From Dermatophagoides farinae (lineage: Eukaryota; Arthropoda; Arachnida; Sarcoptiformes; Pyroglyphidae), in the NCBI RefSeq assembly GCF_024713945.1, contig NC_134679.1, positions 563,001 through 627,000 of the forward strand: 64,000 nt of DNA, in the 5' to 3' direction. Both the position numbers and the translations under genes were made by a program. Below are positions 53,485-64,000 of this stretch, piece by piece. The notes beneath the pieces were generated by a model that made no database searches, had not been told where the DNA came from, and saw nothing but the letters and a program-made list of their open reading frames with translations. The first letter of the stretch is position 1, and each line of letters begins with the position of its first letter.

Positions 53485-53505
53485 TAACCTAACCTAACCT
53501 AAACT
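53485..53505. repeat. Short (CCTAA)n telomere-like tract
   Basis: About four CCTAA units lie within the transposon interior. CCTAA is the complement of TTAGG, the canonical arthropod telomere repeat. The array is too short to call a telomere remnant with confidence. Confidence 0.75.
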
Positions 53506-53736
53506 AGAAAAAAATAAACATTTTTGGCCCTGTGAAGACCGTTCATAACATTGAATGCTCCTTTTATCACCCACTCTTCAATAATTACTTAAAGATAATT
53601 TTGATGCTGTAGTAAATCGATAAACAATCAAATAATAATCACAAACAAATTTGAATGAAAATATAAAGTGAATTGATAATAATATGAATCCAAATAGTTC
53701 GAATAAAAATAAAATTTTATCATCTTAATGTTTGAT

Positions 53737-53944
53737 TATCCAGAATTGAAATGAAAAAATAATATTTGAGTCTTTTTCGTTAGTGATAATTTTAAGGGAT
53801 AAGGGCTCAAGCCATTTTCGACATTTCAATCTTCGACTTTTTTATTTTCGACATTTTTGTCATTTCGACTTTATTATTTTCGATCAAATATTTTCGACCA
53901 TTTTGTATTCGACATTTTTATTTTCGACAATTTGTGACACAACC
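53737..53944 (-). repeat. Right terminal inverted repeat
   Basis: Reverse complement of the left arm, missing one CAGACAAAAATGTCGAA-type unit present on the left. It ends at the right target duplication. Confidence 0.9.
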
Positions 53945-53953
53945 AAATTATTC
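53945..53953. repeat. Right 9-bp target site duplication
   Basis: AAATTATTC, identical to the 9-mer at 52993-53001. Confidence 0.88.
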
Positions 53954-56900
53954 TGGTTTTTTTTGCTCCTTTTTTTCTGGTTATACAAAAATTTGTGGCC
54001 AGAGAAAAAAACCACACACACACACACACAAATACACAAGTCCAGATTGAACATCGAAAAAAAAACAAAAAACAAAAAAAAAGATTGTCAAACATCAAGT
54101 ATTTAAATTCTGTAAACAAGAAAAAAAACACACAAGAGAAAAACCTAGAATCTAGAATCATTGCAGTTATACAGGAATTTAATTCAATTTCACGCACACA
54201 CAGACAGAAAAAAAAGTAAATGGAGAAGTTTTCAAGTGCACGAAAACAAAAAACAAAAAATGTTTTCCATTTCCGAAACACACACACACACCAGTAATAT
54301 TCAGATTTCAAAAATTCATTCATTCATTATATCCAATATTGTTTTTTTCTGTCGGTGTCTGTCTGTCTGTTTCAGCAAAAAAAAAAGTGGGAGAGAACCA
54401 GAATTGTCATGCAAAACATAATTCACAATTTATGTCCATATATTCCACACATTATGATGATGATGATCACATTATATTAATTCCATTTTAATGATAATAA
54501 ATAGGATCATCATCATCATCATCATACATATTCTGGTTATTATGAAGAAGAAGAATAATGAAAAAAACAAATAGGAATTGTTTGAAAATGAGATGACTAT
54601 TTATTTATACAATGTGTATATCTACTAGTATAATTGTATATTACACAAATACACGTCATGTGATTGTATTTTTTTTTTAAATCCAATTTTTGTCAGTTCA
54701 AAATAAATATAAACCATTAACAAATAACGTTACACACAAAGTAATCATTATCATTAAATGGATTTGGAATTTGTTTTTCGTTTCTTTTCGTTCCTGTTTA
54801 CTCGACACATTTTTTTCTTCGTTGTTGTTGTTGTAAATTTTTATATGATGAAATGAAAAAAAAAATTTGTCTAAAAATTGTTATTACAACAAAAAAAAAA
54901 TTTCCAAAATATGACAGAATCATCATCATGTAAAAGCTGATTCTGCTGATTCTATGTTGTTGTTGTTGTTGTTGCATGATAATAATGTTCAAAGCTTTGA
55001 CAATGTTTTACGTAATAATAAAATTTGCCTTTTGGCTATTTCGACACACAAACACATCAAACAGTTGGTAATAATAATACTGGGAAATGGGGCAATGATT
55101 TAGTTAGCAATAGAAATGATGGCTTCTTTTTGTTACTGTTGGAATAGTCCAACTTTCTGGATCAGTTCGTCATCATCATCATCAAAAATTGAGAGATTTG
55201 GAAAAAAATAGCGCAGAAAAATTGTAAATCAACAACACGAAAGTAGAATGGATGACATTTTCACATTCTATAAAATTTGTGGATAATGAGAAAAAAAAAT
55301 CTATAGAAAGTAACCAACCAACCAAGCGAGATAGATAGATAGATCAATCAAAATGAGAAAAATTAAATTTTTTTCTTTTCTACATTGAAAAAAATAAATT
55401 CTAATCTTCCCAAAGACAACAACAACGGCACAGACAGACGTATTTACGTGGAACAACAGCAAGACAAAGAAAAAATCGATTTATTCTGCACTAGAACCTC
55501 GAAAAAAGAAAAAAAAACACTTTTCAAAAGTTTTTTTTCTATACAAAAAAGAAAATCAAATCAAATGATAAAATGGATCCAAACAAAACAAAACAAAACA
55601 AAAAAAAACTCGAACTTTCCACAGTTTTTAATTGATTATCATTGACCTTAGAATGAACATTGAATAAATACACTGAGATCATCATCATCATCATCAAAAC
55701 GATCGATTCAGAAATGTCAAATGTTTCATCAGCTAAAGATGATGAAAAATGGAAAAGAAAAACCTACGCAAAAATCAAATGTTTCTATTTCAACACCATT
55801 GGCCATAGATTGTAATTGTAAATATTATCATTTTCAATGACGTTTATTTTTTTCTAGACGCTATCGAAATGATTGATTGTAATTGATTTTTTTTCGCCAT
55901 TTTCACATTCGTTTATTTTTTTTTCTCATTATTTGATTTGAATCATTTTTTTTCGGGTGTGAAAGACGATAAAAATGGCGTAAAAGGAAAAAAATTCATT
56001 GAATTCGTCGTGTGTATTAATAATAATAATAATCATCATCGGTATCAAAACCCATTATCAAAGCTATTAAAGTAAACACACCAAAAAACATTGGGCTGGA
56101 ATCGGCAAACAAAACAAAAAAAAATCTGATTTTTGCTGATTCAAGAATTTTCCAGAAAATTTTTTTTGTTTTTCAATGTAAAACTAAATATTATACTATA
56201 AGCAGTGTCGCAATCATAATCATCATTTAAAACTGATGACATTATTCACGGTGTAATTTATTGAACAAAAAATTAATCAAATAACGTGTGTGGAAGGGTG
56301 TATGGCATAATTGCAGATTGTGTTTTTTTTTGTAATCATCACCATCATTATAATAATAATCATCATCAGGTCGATTTAACGCATTTTAATATTATGGAAC
56401 AGAAAAAAAATTGTAAATTCTGCTCGATTCTGTCTTTTCTTTCACACTATTCATATTTCTGGAGTGGAGAAATTTTCCATAAATAATTTTTTTTTTAAAG
56501 TTTGAAGTTTTTTTTATTATATTTCGTTTCACCATCATCATCATTACACAACACATTGATTATCAACAACAACAAAGAACCACCACCACCACCAATAATA
56601 AACATCAAATGATTGCCATGCCACGACCGCCACCATTATTCAATTCAATCTAATTCAAACATTGTGTAGATCACATAAAGATATTCGTGGCGAAAAAAAA
56701 GAAGAAAAAGAAAAACACAAGGTTCTGGTTGAAAATTATTGAAAACAATCAACAACAACAACAACAACAACAGTAAACAACCGACAGTTACACGCGATTA
56801 TTCTCGGGTATTTTTTTCCATGCAAGTGATAAACATGAGTGTGAAACGAAGAGAGAGACAGAGAGAGAGAGAGGGAGAAACAAAATATGTTTTCAAAAAG

Positions 56901-57410
56901 ATTGCAAAGAAAAACATCCATTATTTAGATTTATGATGCTAGAAAAAAAAATGAAAAGAAAAGAGAATATTCTTCAATGAAAAAAATAACCAGCAGCAGT
57001 AACAAAAGAAAAATGATGCAAATCAGAAAAAAATGAATGAATGAATGAATGAACAAAGGGAGGAAAAACTTGAAAATTTTTCATTTTTAACGCCATAATT
57101 TTATATTTATTCCACATATGGATTGTGTGGTTCACAATAACAACAACAAAATAACATTACGACGATGACGATGATGATGAGAAAATAAACAATAAAAAAA
57201 AACACTTAAAAAAATTTTCAATTGAAAAAATGAATTTTTGATTTTTTTTTTTTTTTGATCAACAGCATGTTGTTTTTGTGTGTGCTGCTATAGTGTGTCT
57301 GGCAATCCAGAGAAAAAAAAATTGATGGTGTTTTTTCTCTCTGACATGATGATGATTAGATCGATACAGAAGCAATTATCTGACAGCACAAAAGATTTAA
57401 AGAATTTTGT

Positions 57411-57411
<1 letters not shown>

Positions 57412-57446
<35 letters not shown>
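57412..57446. repeat. (AC)n microsatellite
   Basis: AC array of about 17 units, among the longer perfect dinucleotide arrays in the window. Confidence 0.95.
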
Positions 57447-57448
<2 letters not shown>

Positions 57449-60400
57449 CAGAATCAAAAGATTTTTTTTCCGTTTCTTCATGTTTCACATGATAAGATGA
57501 CAACTTTTAAGCTTTAATTTTTTGAGTTGAGTTGAGTTGACAAATTTGAAAAGCAAAAGCAAAAAAAAAAATGGAAAAAATTCACATCAAAATCTGATTT
57601 ATATATCAAGAATTATTTGGCTAATTATTTTCGATCCATCTACAGATGTGGTTTGCAACAACAAAAGAGAAGAAAAAAAAATTTTGGATGAACAAAATTC
57701 AAATTGAAAAAAAAATTGGAATTTTCAAATCAAATTTGACAATTCTCAACACAAACACAAATGCAAAAACGAAAATCAAACAAATTCATCTGATGATGAT
57801 GATGATGATGATACCTATTATGGATAGATAGATACAATTTACAGTGAAATAACACACACACACACATACAATGTACGATCATAATAATAAATCTAAATTG
57901 ACGCCCATGAAAATAACAAATTTTATATTTGGATCGATTCAACAACAACAACAACAACAAAAGAAGAAAGAGAAAGAAAGAAATGAACCAAACACCTCAA
58001 TTATTATTCTAAACATATACAACAACAAGGTTGAACACCAATTTTGTGTGTGTGTGTATATATATACAAAAAGCAGAAGAAAAAACAATTTAATGTGACA
58101 AAAAGAAGAAGAAAAAGAAGTCAATGAAGTATGGTTAAATTGTTTTTTGATTTGCCCGCATACAAACACGAACGAACGATATATACCCTAAAATAAATCG
58201 ACCAAGTGGAACTGAATTTTTTTTTCGCTATTCACTGTTTTTTTTCGGTGTTTCAAATTTTGTCAACATTCGAATTGAATGAAAAAACAACAACAATGCA
58301 ATACTGCAGATATAGAGAACGGCACAAATCAGGCACACAGATAAATAAATTTCCAAATACGTGTGTGTGTGTTTGTTTGGGTGTACGCGAGCATTGTTTT
58401 TTCAAGTAAATATTTGTCAAATATGATAATCAGATCAGACAAACCAAAACCGATGGAGACAGGCAAAACAATCCAGAATATTCTGGTTTATTTTTTTTTT
58501 TTTTAAAAATAGAATCACATATAATGATGATAATTATTTCGTGGAAAATGAATAACAAACAAACAAACGAACATCATTATTTTTTTTTCTTTGCTGCTGT
58601 ATCGAATTCATTCCATTATCAATCAATAATCAATCAATTTAAATATGAAACAAAATAGTAAATCGGTAAATAATGAACAGTCATGTACAGAATTTAAATT
58701 TTTCAAAATTTGAATGAATAAACACACACACACACACACGTCAAAAACAAAACAAAATTTGTGTGTATATGTAACATAAGTAAACGACGATAAACGATTT
58801 TGTTTTTTTTAAACAAAAACAAATTTTCATTCATTTTTTAAAACCAACAAAAAAAACACGGTAATCACAAGGTTCTGGTTTAGATAGTACACACACACAC
58901 ACATGCACACACCGGAAACACAAGAACAAATAAAAACACGACTTATTGTTGAATATATTAAACAACAAAGCAAAATGAGAGAAAAAGAAAGAAAATTATC
59001 TTTAATGATCGTATGTATATAAACCAAACGAGAATCGAAGAAATCGACCGAAAATGAAAATTGTAAACGAAACAACATAACACACACACACACATACATA
59101 AAATGGAACATTTTCGGCATTGACATGACATGCAATGAGAAAAACATTATAATAATAATAATAATCATCATCATCATAATAATAATGATTATCGAACGTG
59201 AATTACATTGAATTTTCTGCAGTGAAAAAAAGCATAGATATTTCTGCCAATTTCCACAGATTTCCGAATAAATATTCTATTCTAAACACAAAACCATTCA
59301 CATTTATCTACCTGTGTGTGTTGTATAAACAAATCTTACCGTGCGGTGCTTTTTTAGATTTTCGTGTGCATCCATATTTTGTAAGGTTTAAAATTTCCAT
59401 CTTTTTTCTTTCTAGACCAGAATAGTAGCAGCAATAACAACAACAACAAAAATGCAATGTTCATTTCAAAAATATGCAATATGATGATCAAATCGAATGA
59501 AAAAATTCAAAATTCAATGTCTGCAATATAGACGATGAAGAAAAAAAAATTCATAAAAATGATGATGATAAAGTCACATACACAAATACAATGATGATGA
59601 TGATGGTATTACAAAGAATTACAACAACAACAACAAAAATGTTTGATAATTCAATATAAATTGTGAAACAGAATGAATGAATGTTGCAAAAGAATTCATG
59701 TATTCTTTTCTTCTTGTTTGAATGAAAATATGATGATGATGATGATGATGACTGAAGAATAAATAAAATGTATGGCATATCCAGAATTCTGATGATGGAA
59801 AGTAAATTAGATTCATTCTGAATTAGAATGGAAAGAATTTCTTGAATTCTTGGCAAAAAAAAAATAAATAAATAAATTGACAAGCAACAACGTAACCAAA
59901 CAAAAATTCGATTGATAATCTCATTTTCGATGATGATGATGATGATGATGACAAATTTCATATTTACTTATTGTATAGAAAAAAAAATTTACAAGTCGAT
60001 TTTATCGAAATTCTAGCCAAAGAAAAAAATTCTGAACTACAGCCCAATAATCCTGGTTGTTGTTGGGAATTTTTTTTTTTCGTTTACGGATAAAATCTAA
60101 TTTGTAAACGAAAAAAAAATCCAGTTACAGAAACAAGAAAAAAAAACCATGTGTGTGTGTGTGCTACAACAATGAAATGACATTTACATCCAAGATATTA
60201 CTGCTACAACAACAACAACAACAAAATTCAGCAAGACTATCAGAAAAAATACCTGAACATGAATAGTTTTCAGGTTGAGAAACCAAAAAAAAAAAAAAAA
60301 AAAACAGAGAAAAAAGTCAATAATTTTTTTACCCGCTGTAAAACGTGAATAGTTTTAGCAATGTGAATTGTATAAACATTTATTATTGATTAATTCAGTT

Positions 60401-62436
60401 TTGACAATCCAGAAAAAAACCTAAAAAAAACAATCGTTTTACATCATTCTTTTTTTTGTGTGTGTGTGTGTGTGTAAATCATTCATTAATACACATATGA
60501 AGCTTTAGAGCGAACGATAGATAGAGAGAATAAGTTCATTTATTTGTTGTTGTTGTTGTTGCACAACCTGAAACACAGAATTCGATCAATTCTACAAAAA
60601 AAAAACACACACACACAAACACAAACTTTGATTGTCATTCTAGTAGATGAATAGATAGATAGAGAAACAATTCACAGAGATTCATCATTTATTAATTTAC
60701 AGGAAAGTTTCTTGCAATGGAATGTTCCCAGCAAACAAACAAAAATACACACACACACACAGACATTTGTGAAACAATTGCGTCTATCAATCTGTTTTTT
60801 TTCAATTCAATTCTTTGTACCAAAAAAGAGAGAGAGAGAGAAAGAGAAAGTGAAAGGTCCACAATTGGAAAAATTTTCAAATAAATCGACCATATGGGAA
60901 ATACACAACAGTGGGAAACGCGTTTCAAAAAAAAAGAGAAAAAAAAACATTTCAAAACAAAATGAAAAAAACGCAAAACTAAACTTTTTCTCTTTCATTC
61001 AATGGGATGATTGAATGAACAACAATATTACCATATATACAAAACACACACACACAGAATCACTGCATTCAGAGAATGTTGTTACCATTGTATTCGAATA
61101 CACACACACACACACACAGCTTTCAATTCTAATCAATCACGAATTGAATTCTGAGTCAAAGCGTATTCTGTATTTTGATGAAACAAAAACAAAACAGTAG
61201 AACAGAATCAAACCGACCATAGTGGAATTAAGATTAATTTACACACACACACACACACGCAAACAATGCCCAATACTATAGTGAATTAAACACGAATAAC
61301 AACAACAAAAACATGCCACAACACAAAAACAACAACAACAATAACAGAACAAGAATTCAATGGAAAAATAATAATAAAATATTTGGATTCTGTTACTGAA
61401 TACACACACACACACACATTCATCATTGTTGGCGTTTTTTTTTGTTACTTTTTCTTATTATTGTAATTTAGTTTACCTTTTCAAAGTTTTTTTTTCACTC
61501 TGTGTATTATGATCTGATTTTCAATTCAATTCATTTCAAAAAAAAAACAGCAAAGAAGAAAAAAATTCCAAAATTTTTATTGTATAAAAAGTTTTCACAC
61601 ACACACAATATGTGCGTACGTTTGGAAATCGATGGAATCCTTTTGAGAATGAATGAATAGAGAATATAGAATACCCACACGCACTGAAAAATATTTTCTA
61701 CCTTATCATTATGATTGATGTGTCGAAATATGTTTTTGTGGTTTTTGTGAGTGTGTTTTGCAGTGCTTTTGTTTGGTCGAAAACAAACAAACAAACACAA
61801 ATATCTCAGATATATTAATAAAATAAATATATATGCTGCCAGATGTTTTCCAATATTTTTGGAATATGAAAAAAAAAATTTTTTTTCTTGTTCACCAAAC
61901 AATCTGAAATTTATCAATCGGATACATAGAGATGATGATCAAAGTCACAGTAGATATCAAATCATAGTTTATCAACATGGACGACAATTTTCGTTTATTC
62001 AAATGCAAATTGTTTCTTGCACCTAATGAGAATTTTTATTCTAAGAAAAATTTTCAGCCTAGGAATGTGTGGAATTCAGTCAGCCAATTGATGCCGAATA
62101 AATTTTCATTCATCTTTTCAACTCTTTGTCTTTCTCTCTAGTTCTTAATCTTTTTCTCTTTTTGTGTGTTTGCCAAATTCTAAGCTCATTATTTTCAAAC
62201 TGATTAATTAGTTAATTAGCTCTCTTTGTTTATGGCAAATCAATATATATACGGCTCGATTGATTGAATATTCTATTGCGAAAAAAAAGAAAAAAAAACC
62301 CTATTATGTAGTCATTTTCCATTAGGGAAATATCACTACTACTATATTACCACATAAAGAACCTTGTTTCCTATGAACAGAACAGAAAATAATATGAAAA
62401 TGGCTTGCTAATCACAAGGATCCGATGGGATTTCGA

Positions 62437-62460
62437 CACACACACACACACACACACACA
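62437..62460. repeat. (AC)n microsatellite
   Basis: AC array of about 12 units followed by GACAGAGAGA. Confidence 0.9.
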
Positions 62461-63859
62461 GACAGAGAGATCTTGCTAGAAAACACAAACACACCCACAA
62501 ACACAAACAGAGAGAAACTTTCTGAAAAACAAAATAATAAAATAAATAAAGTGTAGAATGACCATGGGCCGAATCAATAGCATTAGATCTAGCCATTTCA
62601 ATTTATTTTTAATCAGTGAAAAAAAACAAATAGTGCAACAACGACCGAAAAAAAAGCTTTCAAGATTAAAAACATACATCTATATTACATCATCAGCCAG
62701 AAAACAAAAGAGAACGAAAGAGAGACCATTTAGGGTTATTTTCAATTTTCTTCGATAGAAATAAAAAAAAACATTACATCATTCAATACCATAGAATCGA
62801 ATTGGGAATATTTAATAGAATTTTGAAATTCAATATTCAAAAGTCGAGTACCATCGATCACTTTGTAATACTTTGGGATCAATGTTCAATAATTTAGAGC
62901 AGAAAAAAAAAGAACAAAAAAAAAAATAACAACATCCGATGCAACAACAAAATTCGTAACGAATCCATCCAATTTTCAGGATTCATGAATATAGAAAAAC
63001 AATACATTTGTAATTTTAGTGGTCAAAATTCATCAGATGATGAAGTTTGTTTGTCGGTTTGTTGGTTGTTGTTGTTAGAGTTTATATTGGTAAATCATTC
63101 ATTGTTGTTGTTGTTCATGGTTGATTGATTTCCGGTTTGTTTGTTTGTGTGTTTGGTTTCATCATCATTCATTCATTCAATTTACTATAGTTTCCGTTTG
63201 TCTCTCTCTCTCTCCGTGTCATTCATTCATTATTCAGTTACATGAAAAAAAAACAAAGTCAATTTTCTCTATATTTGAATTGCAAACCATTTCAATGGTA
63301 ATGCAAGATTCTTTCTTTTTTTTCTCTCTCTCTTTATTCTTGATTCTTGATTTGCCTTTGGCTTTATCCTCGACTTACACACACACACATAACCGAATAA
63401 CCGACGTAATATTATTATATTATTATTGGTTGATTATATCGTTTTCGGTTATATACAAATTCTTCAAATGTGGATATGGTGAGTAAAAAAAAAAGAATTC
63501 TGTTACCGAATCTATGAAGAAGAAAAAAAGGAAGTCTAAATCTACACGTTCATTATAATACACATGTAATCATCATCATCAAACAACAACAACAGTGACG
63601 GTCTCATTTAATGTAATTTTCCTATCCATATCACCGTAGAAATTCTGTAGGTTTTTCTTTCTTTTTTTTATTCTTGCTTTCGATTTGATTTGGAAATGAG
63701 AAAAAAAACCTCATCATCTCATATGATGTGCATGTGTGTGTGTGTGTGTATCGAAGCATCAGGCTGCCTGCCTAATTGGTGCTGATGTACATGCATTTCA
63801 TTTGAAATTTCAAACAATCAAAAAAAAAAATATACACGATTTCTGTTTTTTTTCACCAG

Positions 63860-64000
63860 TTTCCGTTTTATTGCAATAATGTTGAGGTATCGTATTACAC
63901 ATGAAATCATTAAACATTTAGCGAATCGATTCAAGAATATCCCATTAACGTTTATGAACGATGATGATGATGATGATGATGATTTGAATCTTGTTGTTTT
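63860..64000 (+). CDS. Possible partial exon running off the window
   Basis: A pyrimidine tract ending in CACCAG (63841-63859) is followed by an open frame to the end of the window. Read with a phase that places T before TTC, it gives FRFIAI, then MLRYRITHEIIKHLANRF and KNIPLTFMND, then an Asp8 run. The ATG at 63879 could instead be a start codon. Composition is mixed and codon-like up to the GAT array, unlike surrounding spurious frames. No family is recognised. It could be a first or internal exon of a plus-strand gene continuing to the right. Confidence 0.35.

Larger units (their letters stand above)
53002..53944. mobile_element. Non-autonomous long-TIR DNA transposon (Mutator-like or foldback type)
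   Basis: A 943-bp element begins GGTTCTGTCACAAATTG and ends with the inverted complement of GGTTGTGTCACAAATTG. Left arm 53002-53225 and right arm 53737-53944 are near-identical inverted repeats. They differ by small substitutions and an indel of about 20 bp. A perfect 9-bp AAATTATTC duplication flanks it. Long TIRs with a 9-bp duplication are typical of Mutator-like elements, and also of foldback elements. The outer arms carry repeated GTCGAA motifs. The 510-bp interior has two direct repeats, a hairpin and a short (CCTAA)n tract, but no transposase-like frame, so it would need an enzyme supplied in trans. The closely matching arms and perfect duplication suggest fairly recent insertion. Confidence 0.88.
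53954..63859. other. 10-kb gene-poor region right of the transposon
   Basis: Simple-sequence-rich DNA with many CA/TG, CAA and GAT arrays and A/T runs. The open frames are translations of those repeats. One short island with a good minus-strand donor (about 59342-59401) could be a small 5' exon but has no supporting context. I see no tRNA or rRNA genes. Confidence 0.5.

Noticed and set aside
59342-59401. Small minus-strand ATG frame followed by GTAAGA, a possible 5' exon
   Set aside because: Only about 20 codons. The next minus-strand gene has its own leader and start, and nothing links the two.
1-64000. CRISPR array, operon structure, tRNA or rRNA genes
   Set aside because: The regular repeats are mono-, di-, tri- or tetranucleotide microsatellites without spacers. 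No cloverleaf or rRNA core sequence was recognised by eye. The spliced genes show a eukaryotic genome.

Overview
The window looks like nuclear DNA from an arthropod, most likely an astigmatid (dust- or scab-type) mite. It is strongly AT-rich and full of (CA)n/(TG)n, (CAA)n and (GAT)n microsatellites and A/T runs. Genes have GT-AG introns, often only 57-110 bp long. The recognisable proteins are metazoan: a DTWD1-type tRNA enzyme, an invertebrate-type D1-like dopamine receptor, a TMEM165/GDT1 transporter, a secreted TIL-domain protein and a two-Ig surface protein. Low-complexity His/Asn/Gln/Asp/Thr tracts extend into the coding exons. The mite assignment is inference; I cannot run a search.

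Layout. 1-3.7 kb: no gene seen. 3.7-9.2 kb (-): DTWD1, six exons. 9.85-10.5 kb (+): an unrecognised single-exon protein with two membrane segments, head-to-head with DTWD1 across about 620 bp. 13.4-14.2 kb (+): three-exon secreted TIL protein with an acidic tail. 16.9-22.1 kb (-): six-exon dopamine receptor with very large low-complexity loop and tail. 22.1-38.5 kb: 16 kb of simple-sequence-rich DNA without a convincing gene. 38.6-39.4 kb (-): four-exon TMEM165/GDT1 gene. 40.2-52.2 kb (-): Ig-superfamily gene, with its signal-peptide exon separated by an intron of about 9.9 kb. 53.0-53.9 kb: a non-autonomous DNA transposon with inverted repeats of about 210-220 bp and a perfect 9-bp target duplication, like Mutator-like or foldback elements. 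54-63.8 kb: simple-sequence-rich DNA with no gene recognised. 63.86 kb to the end (+): a possible exon leaving the window.

Exon structures were built by hand. Junctions were chosen so that acceptor, donor and reading phase agree and conserved protein blocks join. The genes are not an operon and share no obvious pathway: tRNA modification, neuromodulator signalling, Golgi cation homeostasis, secreted protease inhibition and cell-surface recognition. The most novel item is the transposon, with its repeated GTCGAA motifs, internal direct repeats, hairpin and telomere-like (CCTAA)n tract.
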